A stretch of DNA of 64,000 bases from Agapanthus africanus (Eukaryota > Streptophyta > Magnoliopsida > Asparagales > Amaryllidaceae). The stretch is taken from positions 504,993,176-505,057,175 of the forward strand of contig CM057347.1 of NCBI GenBank assembly GCA_030015575.1, read 5' to 3'. Shown in pieces: positions 22,791 through 33,290 of this stretch (position 1 is the first letter of the stretch; the number at the start of each line of letters is the position of its first letter). The notes beneath the pieces were generated by a model that saw only the letters and a list, made by a program, of their open reading frames with translations, was not told where the DNA came from and did no database searches. Position numbers and translations under genes: made by a program.

Positions 22791-25218
22791 CTCCATGTAC
22801 TTCTTTGCTAGTGTCTCAGTTGATTGGCCAACTCGAAATTGGATGAAGTGAGCCGACTTTGTGAGTCGATCCACAATGACCCATATAGCATCGTTACCCT
22901 TTGTGCTGGGAGGAAGAGCAGTCACAAAATCCATCGTGATGTGCTGCCACTTCCATTCTGGGATTGGTAACGGTTGAAGTAGTCCAGCTGTCCTGTGATG
23001 TTCAGCCTTTACTTGCTGACACACCAAACATTTTGCGACGCTTCTGGCTACTTCACGCTTCATTCCATGCCACCAATAATTCTGACGTAGATCTTTGTAT
23101 ATTTTGGTACCTCCAGGATGTACTGAGTAGGGAGAGCTGTGAGCTTCTTTCATTAACTCTTCCCGAACAGGACCTTTTGGTACACACAATCTGCTGCCGT
23201 ATCTCAAAGATTCGTCTTCATGGATGATGAAGTCTGTTCTGAGTCCATTCTCCACTTGTTCTCTGATCTTTTGCAACTTAGCATCATTTGCTTGAGCTGC
23301 TTTGATCTGATTGACAATGGTTGATTGAACTTGTAGATTCATCAAACTTGAAGCATTACCTGGCATGACTACTTCAATCTCCATCTGATGCAAGTCTTGC
23401 TGAAGCTTCCACTGAGCGGTGAGATTCATCGATAAGGGTTGGCGACTAAGAGCATCAGGTACTACGTTCACCTTCCCTGTATGATATTGCAAGTTGATGT
23501 CAAAGTCCGCCATGAGTTCTAACCATCTTCCCTGCCGCATATTCAACTCCTTCTGAGTAAACACGTACTTCAGACTTTTATGATCTGTGTAGATGTTCAC
23601 TCGTTCATCAAGTAAGTAGTGGCGCCAAATCTTGAGAGCAAAGATGACGGCTGCCAACTCCAGATCATGCGTCGGATAATTGCGCTCATGAGTCTTCAGT
23701 TGTCTTGAAGCATAAGCCATAACCTTACCGTGCTGATGTAGAACACATCCTAATCCCTTGCCGGATGCATCACAATGCACTTCGAATCCTCCAGATTGAT
23801 CCGGTATTACGAGAATAGGTGCAGATGTCAATCTTGACTTGAGTTCTACGAAAGCTTGTTCGCATGCTTCTGACCGCACAAATTCTTCATCTTTTCGTGT
23901 GAGCTTGGTCAGGGGTGTTGCTATCTTTGAGAATCCTTCAATGAACCTTCTGTAATATCCAGCTAAACCCAAGAAACTCCGAATGTCCTTCACTGACTTT
24001 GGTGTAGGCCATTCGCTAACTGCTGAAACTTTGGCTGGATCCACAGAAATTCCTTCTCCTGATACGATATGTCCAAGAAAACCAACTTGATTTAGCCAAA
24101 ACTCACACTTGCTGTACTTGGCATAAAGCTTATGTTGTCGAAGAGTTTCCAGGACAATTCGTAGATGCTTTGCATGCTCTTTCCGATTCTTAGAATATAC
24201 CAGGATGTCGTCGATGAAGATGACAACAAACCTGTCTAAATACTCCCGGAAAACTTGGTTCATTAGGTTCATGAATATTGCTGGTGCATTGGTCATTCCA
24301 AATGGCATCACTAGAAATTCGTAATGTCCATATCGAGTTCTGAAAGCTGTTTTGTGAATATCAGCTTCCTTGACCTTCACTTGATGATGCCTGAACGAAG
24401 ATCCAATTTAGAGAAAACACAAGATCTACTTAGCTGATCGAATAAATTATCGATGCGCGGGAGTGGATACTTGTTCTTTATAGTGACTTCGTTCAAGGCC
24501 CTATAATCGATTCACATTCTGTATGAACTTTCCTTCTTCTTCACCAGTAGTACAGGTGCTCCCCAACTTGAAGTGCTGGGACGAATCCATCCTTTCGCCA
24601 ATAATTCGTCCAACTGTGTTCGAACTTCCTTCAATCCTTCCGGACTTAGTCTATAAGGTGCTTTGATCACCGGTTGTGCTCCCGGTACTAAATCAATACT
24701 GAATTCAAGAGCTCGATCGGGAGGCAAACCTGATATATTGTCAGGAAATACATCGTCGAACTCTCGAACTACCTCTGGTCTTATTTCTTCTTCCGCTTGA
24801 GCTGCCGCAACTACTGCTTCTCTTGGCTTCGCTTTGTAGGTACCTGGCTCCAGGGTACGATCTCCGCTCTTGAAATAGAAAATCGGATGGTCTGGAATCT
24901 CGAATACTACTCTCCTTTGACGACAGTCGATGGTAGCATAAAAGGTTCCAAGCCAACTCATTCCTAGAACCACATCGAAGTTCGGTATGTCCAGTACTTT
25001 GAAGTCGGCATAAAACTCTCGACTGCAGACGACGACTGGACATAAGCTGTATCCCATAGTTGCCTTTAGAACGCCATTTCCGGAACTGACATTCCAGCTA
25101 GATACAAGCGGTGAGACTGGAATCGCATGGGTTCGGACAAACCGTTGCGACATAAAGCAGTGGGATGCTCCAGTATCAAACAGTGCAAGTGCAGGTAGTG
25201 AAGCTACTAGGATTGTAC
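22791..25218 (-). pseudogene. Element E exon 3: protease, RT, RNase H, integrase zinc finger and first Asp
   Basis: Protease active site FDTGASH near 25180-25160. RT: the RIDNLFDQL region, then [12 protein letters not shown] and [10 protein letters not shown] with the catalytic Asp pair near 24212. RNase [13 protein letters not shown] and [14 protein letters not shown]. Integrase HHCC finger: [20 protein letters not shown] to CLVCQQVK, then [10 protein letters not shown] with the first catalytic Asp. A TGA at 24512-24514 and a one-base deletion about 120 bp later break RT. Confidence 0.92.
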
Positions 25219-25302
25219 CTAAGGTATATGGGATATGTTTTAGGTATAGGAAAAGTGTGTAAGTAAACAAGACTAAAAGATAAGTTTGAGAAGGAAAGTT
25301 AC
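25219..25302 (-). other. Intron 2 of element E (84 bp, between Gag and protease)
   Basis: On the minus strand it starts GTAACTTTCC and ends ATACCTTAG. Its length is a multiple of three and it has no stop, so the frame stays open through it. It adds 28 hydrophobic residues that other Gypsy proteins lack. Splicing yields VITGTILVASLPALALFDTG, the normal Gag-protease junction. A and H keep the same donor. Confidence 0.8.
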
Positions 25303-25946
25303 CAGTAATGACTTGGCCAGTGGCCTCAACTTCTTCCACAGACATCATGAAAGCCTGGCGCTTTGGCACATTCCTCCTGGCCTGAGGAGCATTCCTCGGA
25401 ACGTTCCTTTGAGCTTGATGGAACTGTCGAGGAGGTGGTGCAGCTTGTGGTCCTCTGTGTGGTGCAGGCAGTGCAAGTCTTGGAGCAGGGGCTTGGATGG
25501 CTGGACGCTGTGGATAATTGTTTACTGGCCTGGGTACAGCAACTGGGTTTTGTTTATGAGGACAAGCCCCAATACCATGAGCAGCTGAGCCGCAGATCAA
25601 GCAAAGTTTGTTCGCGCGTCGGCAATCTCTCGCCAGATGCCCATTTCTCTTGCAGTAGTTACAAAAGGCTGGGCTGGGTCTGCTGATTGGTGCTCCGGAG
25701 TGTCTTGGCACAAAAGGTGGTCTGGACGAGGCTCCACCTGCCATCTGGTTAGCAGGGCGCTTGACTCCTGCAAACTGAGGTCTGCCCCTTGCTTTTATCA
25801 CTGCCTCATAACTGCGGGCAGCTTCTAGAGCATCCTCATGAGTCAAAAATTTTCCTGTGGCTAAAGCAGCCTGAATCTCCGTGTCCAGTCCTTGTTGGAA
25901 ACGACGGGCTCTGATATCGTCCGTCGGTATCAAATGTGCCGCGAAT
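25303..25946 (-). pseudogene. Element E exon 2: Gag C-terminal half with two zinc knuckles
   Basis: FAAHLIPTDDIRARRFQQGL ends the capsid-like domain. Then comes a basic Pro/Arg linker and two knuckles, CNYCKRNGHLARDC (25663-25622) and CLICGSAAHGIGAC (25603-25562), then a Pro/Gln-rich tail. Knuckle spacing is CX2CX4HX4C in both. Confidence 0.9.
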
Positions 25947-26014
25947 CTGTTCAAGGATAGTGTTAGCTGTGTGGTATGTGATATTTAAAACTGAACTATT
26001 GCGACATATCTTAC
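25947..26014 (-). other. Intron 1 of element E (68 bp, within gag)
   Basis: Minus-strand ends are GTAAGATATG and CTTGAACAG, with a CTAAC branch-like site about 17 nt before the AG. Element H has the same coding sequence joined without it (53428/53429), which proves the exact boundaries. Unspliced, the first intron codon boundary gives a stop at once. Confidence 0.92.
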
Positions 26015-26547
26015 CGGCTCAATATGGTGAATTCAGCGTCGTATTCATCTACCGATTTGTCCCACATTGATCCTTGCTGTAGATGAATGAACTGCTGCTC
26101 CATGGCAAACCTGGCAGTCACAGGGAAGTATTTCGCATCGAACTTCTCGCGAAACGTTTTCCATTCAATAGGCTGCGCAAGACGGCTTTCTTCCGCCTTC
26201 CACCAGTTGCGAGCGTTGTCCGTGAGTTGTAGTTTCGCTACACGGACCTAAGCGACGTCTGGCACTTGTGCTGCGGCCAGATCATCCTCGATACTTTGAG
26301 CCCATTCCTCAGCTTCCAGTGGGCTCCCCTTTCCTGAGAACCGCTTCGGATGTAAAGCCCTGAATTGCTTTACCCCCGGAGCGTCAGTCTCGGGACGGTT
26401 CAGGATTTGTTGCTGTCTCTCGAGAAGGCTGCGGATTGCCTCAAGTAACAATGTTTGCTCTGTAGGTAGCGCAGGAACAGCTGGTGTGAGAGGTAGTGCT
26501 GGAGGTGTGTTGTTGACGTTGGTGCTGGTGTTGTTCGGGGAATCCAT
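26015..26547 (-). pseudogene. Element E exon 1: Gag N-terminus and capsid-like core
   Basis: Begins MDSPNNTSTNVNNTPPALP, a proline-rich N-terminus shared with A and H. It continues into the retrotransposon Gag core (EAEEWAQSIEDDLAAAQVP). A TAG at 26248-26250 interrupts it. After the stop the frame continues with VRVAKLQLTDNAR and the EFTIL end before intron 1. Confidence 0.88.
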
Positions 26548-26724
26548 AACCCTGAAGAAAAATTTGGGTTAGGACAGATTCAAGTACATGAAATGATAAG
26601 ATTCAAGGAATAGAAAATTGTAAGATTCAAGAAACATGAATTGTAAAGAATGTTTTAGTTGCTGGTTCTTGTGTTATATTGCTTAAGTTGTTCACGCAGA
26701 ACAGAACTGCATGATAGGGATTCA

Positions 26725-26759
26725 TACAGCTCTGACCTGCATGGGCCATCAACAAAACC
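26725..26759 (-). other. Primer-site region of element E, unusual
   Basis: On the minus strand the LTR end GTGACA is followed by GGTTTTGTTGATGGCCCATG and GGTCAGAGC. It looks like TTGGTATCAGAGC with about ten bases between TTGGT and TCAGAGC. A and H share this form. The priming tRNA is not clear. Confidence 0.5.
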
Positions 26760-27018
26760 TGTCACGTCCTACTTCCCAGTGTACGGTGAAGGAGACGCGA
26801 CGAGGTCCGCTACGTATATGCTCAGAAGTACATACGCTAAGCGTATCTAAGCAATATAAAATAAATACATAAGAGACAAGAAATAAAAAGAACAGCAACT
26901 TTTATTTATTAATATTCTTTGTACAATACATGAAAGGAAATACAACTGAAATAAAAGATGCCTAAACAGTGGCATAACAGGAAATGAAAAGTACAGAAAG
27001 GAAAAGTGTACAATGAAA

Positions 27019-27102
27019 CTACAGTGCAGGGTCTTCAGTAAACTGCTCCAAGTCTTCTTGTGATGGCTCAACCTCTGCCGGGTCCAAATCACCTGACGAC
27101 AT
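27019..27102 (-). CDS. LTR acidic micro-ORF, copy 2 (E 5' LTR)
   Basis: 27 codons, beginning MSSGDLDPAEVEPSQEDLE and ending TEDPAL. An acceptor-like TCAGGTGA overlaps its start. It differs from copy 1 at two residues. Confidence 0.45.
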   Translation of the reverse strand: MSSGDLDPAEVEPSQEDLEQFTEDPAL

Positions 27103-29164
27103 TCAAAGAAGAGAGAAACAGAATGTCGTCAGCGAACAGGTCGCTCGGTAAGTCCCAAAGGTAAGAGGGAAGTAGAAATAAAAACAGAATAAGAAGATAC
27201 ATTTTAAAGTGTAAACCATTGTTGTAATGTTATGTCAACGTTGTTGTTTATAGCTTGATACAGAAGGATGCCAGTGTATACGAGGGGAGTCTCTATATGC
27301 CAGAGACTAAGGGCACGTATAGTACAAGGTACCGTTTATACCACGGTACAACAGCAACTGGATTCATGTTAGGTGTGTTAAATCTGACCACCTCGTGCCA
27401 CCTTTAACACCTTCCGTACCAATCTACCCCTTAAACCCCGTGATGTCTTGTTTGTTTTGTTATCTTGTAAATTGTAGTGATTGTATGATTGATTGACTGA
27501 CTGACCGAAACCATGATATCAGGAAACGGTTATAACTGTAGAGTCATGTAAATGGAATACTGGGAATCATGTAAAAGGAATATATCCATAGTTCGGTTCA
27601 GTCAAATTGTATAAACTGATAATTGTATTCATGGATTCATGTGTTCATATTGAATTGGAAACTTGTAGATTATGGATTGACTTGAATCATATTCAAGTCA
27701 GATTAATCAGACTCAAATCCGAGTCAGACAATCAGAAATGTGAAACGAAATCTTATAACTGCTAGGGTCCTTAGGGTAATTTATAAACTTGAAGGGTTTT
27801 ATGTAAAAATACTTTTATATACTTTTCAAAATACACCTCAAATATTTATTTTTCGTCTTTAGAGTTGTGGATTTTATGTTGTGACATTTCAAACGAAAAT
27901 ATCCTAGTTTCATAAATAATGGTATTTATCTGTAATATTGATTATTTGAAGTTCATGGTATTTTAGTGTAACCTTTATTCTTTTGTGATTTTTAGAAAAA
28001 GGTGGAAAATTTATATTATAATAAAATAGGTATTTAAAAGATAAATATACATATGTTTATACAAAAATAATTTTAATAAATATTTTATATTTCAAAAATC
28101 TCATTTTCTTACGATGTCGTATTTTAAACCTTTCGAGACCGAATGCTCATTGCGGAGGTCTGAATCTCGCACTACTAGCCTAAGGGTGCGCGATAAACCG
28201 CACGATCCCGAACGGGTTCCCCAAAGATGGGTTGTAGCGGCGTTTTGCAAAGATTGTAAAATACTAATCCTTAGAAAACGGTTTTTATAAAGTAAAAGGT
28301 ATTTACTTGAAAAGTGTAATTTTCCGTATTTTAGATTCTAGGGTTTCCTAAACCAACTAGCCTATTTCTAAAAGGTCTAAACGACAAGTCGTTAGAAGCT
28401 TCAAATCGCCTCTTCACCGCCAATTGCGGCCAGGTAAGTGGGAGGCTCTTCACTACAAGTAGTGGCCCTAATTAAGTAACCACTTGCCTTAGACACACTT
28501 GTCTAGACACCACAAAGTCAGGTTTAGATAAACGATCGATGTCCACAACTTATCGTATTTTCCTAGTAAGAAATATTTACTTCAAAGTGTAACAAATCTA
28601 AAACCTTTAAGAATGGTTTTATTAAGATTATGGTATTTTAATGAAAGTTTCGTTTTATCGTATTCTAAGTTTTGATGATATCATTTTAGGGTTGTATTTG
28701 CGTGTGTGTGGAGGTAGGTCGTTACCTCGTGCTCTACTTTAAATGTATAGCAAGTTAAGGGTTAAATGTGAAATGGAAACATAATGGTATTAAAGTGTAA
28801 AAATACGGTAAATTGAAAAGGTTATCATTTCATGTGTGAAAACTTATTCAAATTGACTTTTAGAAGTTTAATGGTCAAGATAGAGATGTTTAGGAATGAT
28901 TGAATTGATTAGAAGAAGAAAAATAAATATTATGGTATTAAAGTGAAAAAGAATACGATATTGCAAAAGCTATCATTTCATGTGAGAAATTTTGTTCAAA
29001 TTAGTTGTTATGTGATTAATAGTCAACATGAATAATTTTAAGTATTATGGAATTGGTGACAAATGAGATTTTATAGAAAACCGAATCGGAAATCGGTTTG
29101 TTCCGATTTCCGTCGGGTTTCGTAATTTCGTATTTTTGAGAAGTAGAAAGAAGGAAAGAATGGG

Positions 29165-29170
29165 ACTTAC
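29165..29170 (-). promoter_or_regulatory. Leader splice donor GTAAGT in E 5' LTR
   Basis: AACCC followed by GTAAGTCCCA. The sense complement TGGGACTTACCG lies downstream at 27146-27157, and the gag acceptor-like CAG is at 26552-26554. The intron would span about 2.6 kb and include the primer site. Confidence 0.55.
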
Positions 29171-30620
29171 GGGTTTCGATCTATACTAAAGAGTATAGGG
29201 GAACAAGGTGAGTGGCCGAGGCGTTGTTTCGTCGCCGGTTGTTTCAAAAAAACGTCGCCAGAATTCCGTCAGCGCTTCGCCGTGAACTCGATTTCAAAGT
29301 ACACCCTTCTTGTAAAAATTTTGAGAGAGTAAAGCTAGTGTTTTGGGATGAGAGGGTAGAGGGTAGGGGGTCTATTTATAGGGTAGGCTAGGGTAGGGTA
29401 GGTGAAAGGTTTTTATTTTAAAAAAAATTGTAAAAAATTAAAGAAAAACATTAAAATTTGTATTAAATAGGGTGTAATTAATATTCGGAAACCGATCCAT
29501 TAAAATGGTGTAAACAGGGGAGTTTAGAAGACGAAAAGCCAAAACTTTTGTTTTGGGGACTCGGCCGTTCGGTGTAATACCGGTTCTTTTATATATGCCT
29601 AAATCCGTATTTTTCTTTAAACTATAAATTTTGTTATTTTTAAGTATTTAATTATTTTAAAGAAACTCCATTAAACCCAGCCCATTCCCTATTTATTAAA
29701 CTTAAGTTTTCCTATTATTTTTAAATCCCCAGCCCGCTTCTTTACTTCCCATTTGAATTCTTTTCCCTCGGCCCAACCACAGCCCGGCCTTTTCTTTTCC
29801 CCTCATTTCTAATAAAAATCCCTTTGGCCCAAATCCCTGAGCCCAGCACCATTTTCTCAGCCCACCATCTTTATTTAAACCCCATTTTTAAATCCCCAAT
29901 CCCTGGCCCGGCCCACTCTTCTCATCCCCTCACCCCGCGCTTCAACCCGACCCGGCCCACAAACCCTTCTTCCTCCAACGGCTCTCTCCGCCCTTCCCGC
30001 GCGCCCGTTCCGCCTCCGTCGCCCACGCCCACGCTCCCGCTCGCGAGCGTTACCCACGATGCACGGCCCCCGTCTCCCCTATCTCTCCTCTCGTACACAC
30101 CCGCACCCTCTCTTCCTCATCTCGCTCTCTCTCTCCCTCGTCTTCTTCCTCCTTCTCTCTCGCTCCCACTCCCGACCCACGCCACATCACACCGACGCCG
30201 CGCTCGCCTCGTCACCATCGCCGGCGTCGCTCTTCTCTCCTCTCCCCTAAAACCTCGAGCTTCTCTCCTCCTCTCCGCTCCCCATCCCACCTGCAAAACC
30301 GTCAAACCCATCATCGTCGACGAGCTCCCCACTGCCCCGAGCCGTATCGTCGACTCCGACGCACCCTCCTCATTGTCAGCTGAACCACCATCGCCTCCCC
30401 TGATCAAACGCAGCTCTTGTCTCCACCCTCCTTCAGCCTCCACAAAACCCCACACTGCACACCCGAGCTCGGCCACCGTACCTCTCGTCGGTGAGCCTCC
30501 CCTGCACCCTTCTCGTCAACATCATCATCATCGTCGTCGTAATCCCTATCTCTCTCTCCTGATCCTCTTGTTTCCTGATTTAAAATCAGGAAAGCTTCTG
30601 GGAAAAGCTTCAAAAAGGGG

Positions 30621-31069
30621 GTCACGTGTTAGCACGTGACACCTAAAAGGGATCATCAAGTCAAGTTCAGTTTCCTGAATACGCTGAAGAAAATGGACTT
30701 CAGAAAGAGTCACGTGTTCCCACGTGACCAGGGTCACGTGGCGACACGTGACATTTAAATGCAAGCGTCAAAGGCACACAAGTTCTCTGATCAAGTCAAG
30801 AAAAAAGCTTCAGAAGAGGTCACGTGCTCCCACGTGACCAGGGTCACGTGTCGACACGTGACGTTCAAAGCAGCAAACTCGCTCTCCAATTGAACCAAAG
30901 AAAGAAGCGCCAGACAGGGGTCACGTGCTCACACGTGACCAGGCGTCACGTGGTAGCACGTGATGGCTACAACAGCAACCGGAAGATAGCGCAGAAAGGA
31001 AGAGGATTCTTCATTCCAAAGAGGGTCACGTGCTCACACGTGACCATGGGTCACGTGGTCACACGTGAC
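30621..31069 (+). promoter_or_regulatory. G-box palindrome array, nine 20-bp units, in G upstream of TATA
   Basis: Units of form GTCACGTG-N4-CACGTGAC lie at 30621, 30709, 30733, 30819, 30843, 30920, 30945, 31025 and 31050. Only the last differs from the consensus little or not at all, and the 30945 unit ends in GAT. After the first, they come in pairs about 24 bp apart, repeated every 100-110 bp. CACGTG is the plant G-box bound by bZIP and bHLH factors. Confidence 0.9.
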
Positions 31070-31544
31070 CGGCTTTCAAAGCCCACTGTGTTAACAGAAT
31101 TAAATTCTGAGAGAAATTCGAATCTTTCCAAAGGAAAGTAATTATTTGGGACCAATCAAATTAAAGATTCAGAGGTGATGAAATATCATCTATCTATGGA
31201 AAAATCCCGGGTTTGGAAAGATTTCCCCTTTAAATCTAACCAAAATAACAAAGGAGAATCTCTGGATTCAAGATCCAATGGTGAATAGAATTCACCTGAT
31301 AATCCGAAGGCCCAAAATGAATAATGGACGCAAATCAAATCTCAATGAAGATTCGTCAAAAAAAAAACTGATTGATGCGGCTGCTTCTCCTATAAATAGG
31401 AGCCAAGGGACACAAAAAAGAGATATACATACGGAGAGAAGAAAAGAGAAAAGGAGAAGAGCTTTGATACTTGAAAAAGACTCAGATCTTCTGCAAAAAA
31501 CCCTAGGTAAGAAAGGGAAAGCCTTTTGGAAAGAAAAAGAATTT

Positions 31545-32075
31545 AATTCTCAACAGAGTTTAACTCTGAGGCATAAAACGAGAGAGCATATCTCCTCCCT
31601 CTTTGATAGAGGATCTGCAAAGTGCACATCTCCCCTTAAGGTTGAGAATTTAATTCTCAATGGGTCGAGATCCTGCCATGCAGATCCAAAACATAGAGAA
31701 GGAATGCAAGTATGAGAATTTAACTCTCGTAGAACTATAGGAATTTAATTCCTCCTAAGTAAAGTTAGGGTTCGACCCTGTATTATGGGAATTTAATTCC
31801 TTCAAAACAAAAAGAAACAGGGTTGAACCCTAATCAAGAACATAGTTTTGTCGAAACAGTGGGAATTTAATTCCTTTAATCATAATCCTCAGAAAAGGGG
31901 AGTTTAATTCCTTAAAGGCTTTTAGCGTTTAACCCTATTCGGTTCTTCGCATAAACAAGGAATTTAATTCCCACAGAAAACTCAGATTTAAACTCTGTTC
32001 CAGAATATAAGCCTTCAAAAGGAAATAGGAATTTAATTCCTCTGAAATTAAAAGTTCGAGGAATTTAATTCCTGA
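31545..32075 (+). repeat. Array of GGAATTTAATTCC-type palindromes in G
   Basis: About twelve copies of GGAATTTAATTCC, GAGAATTTAATTCTC or CAGAGTTTAACTCTG, all self-complementary around a central T/A, spaced 20-80 bp. They lie downstream of the TATA box and donor-like site. Confidence 0.85.
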
Positions 32076-32117
32076 AAGAGGAGCAACAGATCCTCCAAAA
32101 AACAGCATTGAGGCAGT

Positions 32118-32332
32118 GTCACGTGTCACCACGTGACCCCCCCCCCAAAAGCCCTACAGAAAGCCCCTTTGAGGCAGCACCCCACGTGACACACGTGACT
32201 TTCAGCACGAGCCTTAACACATAGGCATTTGAATGCCCGTCACGTGCTAACACGTGACGCTATCAAAGACACAGTAATTTCGGCAGAATCATTGAAGGGA
32301 AGGCACTCTCACGTGGGGCCACGTGACCGTTC
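32118..32332 (+). repeat. Second G-box cluster in G
   Basis: Full 20-bp units at 32118 and 32239, with degenerate ones near 32180-32200 and 32308-32332. This cluster is inside the predicted transcribed part. Confidence 0.85.
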
Positions 32333-32337
32333 TTGCT

Positions 32338-32640
32338 GTAGTGTTTGACACTAAGTTAAAACTCTCGAATCCAGTATTGAAGTGCTATCGGGCCTTAGTG
32401 TTCAACACTAATTAAAGAATTTTGTTCGTAGTGTTCAATATTAATTGTTTTAATATTCGGCACTAATTTAAGATCCCCATTGCCAGTGTTTAACACTGAG
32501 CTGTTTTAGTGCTTATGATCATTTCAAGGCCTTGTTGCTGGTGTTTAACACCAATTATTCTTCTAGTGTTAAACACTAACTTGTCAAACTCATTCCCAGT
32601 GTTCAACACTGATTGCTTTGAAGTGTTTAACACTAGTCTA
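32338..32640 (+). repeat. Array of AGTGTTNAACACT palindromes in G
   Basis: About eight copies such as AGTGTTCAACACT, AGTGTTTAACACT and GGTGTTTAACACC, spaced 25-60 bp. Confidence 0.85.
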
Positions 32641-32989
32641 TAGCCCAATTGGCTAAAGGGATGGAGGCAAAGCTTCTCCCTCGATGGACTCACAAGGAAT
32701 CAATATTCCAGACATGATGGGACTTAGCCCAAGCTGGCCATAAGTCCTCAATTCGTGACTAATTGGGCCAATGGGCTCATAACATGATTAATCAGTCCTG
32801 ACCTCAAATTGGGCCAGGGGCTGCTCAAGCCACTCCGGTTCTAGGGTACATCTCTTCACTCCTTTGATACTTGGCATTGTAATCCCTCAATGTCTTCAAA
32901 GAGGTGACGGGTCCCGACGACCACCCATGATATGGACTGTGGGGTCCTTAAACTCATACAAATTCCTGGTCACGTGGAATACGGATAAT

Positions 32990-33290
32990 GTCACTCTTTG
33001 ACCCCGTGGGAAACGTCCAGAGCGGATCCTGGTCCTCGCAGAGCACGGCAGTGAACCCGTGTGAAGCATCCAGAGCGGAGCCTGGTCCTCGCTAAGCACG
33101 GCAGTGAACCCGTGTGAAGCATCCAGAGCACATACCGGACTGTGGGGTCCTTAAACCCATGGACTACGACGTCCTTAACCTTGACCGAGATGTCTTAAAA
33201 CTAACAACGGACCGCAATGTCCTTAAACTACCCACGGACCGCAATGTCCTTAAACTACCCACGGACCGCGATGTCCCTAAAACTAGAACA
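32990..33290 (+). repeat. Two short tandem repeats in G
   Basis: A 60-bp unit containing CACGGCAGTGAACCCGTGTG occurs twice at 33000-33125. A 27-bp unit with GGACCGCAATGTCCTTAAAC occurs about three times at 33210-33290. Confidence 0.8.

Larger units (their letters stand above)
21830..26547 (-). pseudogene. Element E gag-pol gene, four exons, inactivated
   Basis: Reading on the minus strand: exon 1 26547-26015, exon 2 25946-25303, exon 3 25218-22791, exon 4 22723-21830. Every removed block starts GT and ends AG, and exon phases join correctly (2, 1, 0). Lesions: TAG at 26248-26250 in gag, TGA at 24512-24514 in RT (where the family has a Cys before IDYR), a one-base loss near 24390 and TAA at 21980-21982 before the chromodomain. 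The acceptor-like TTTTTCTTCAG ends 4 bp before the gag ATG. The polyprotein acts in the cytoplasmic particle, with integrase and chromodomain acting at chromatin. Detailed parts are listed below. Confidence 0.9.

Noticed and set aside
25363..25686. Plus-strand frames opposite E gag
   Set aside because: They are the opposite-strand shadow of a clear zinc-knuckle Gag and carry no motif.
30621..31069. CRISPR array
   Set aside because: The 20-bp palindromic units are short, unevenly spaced and within a plant LTR, with no spacers of uniform length or cas genes.
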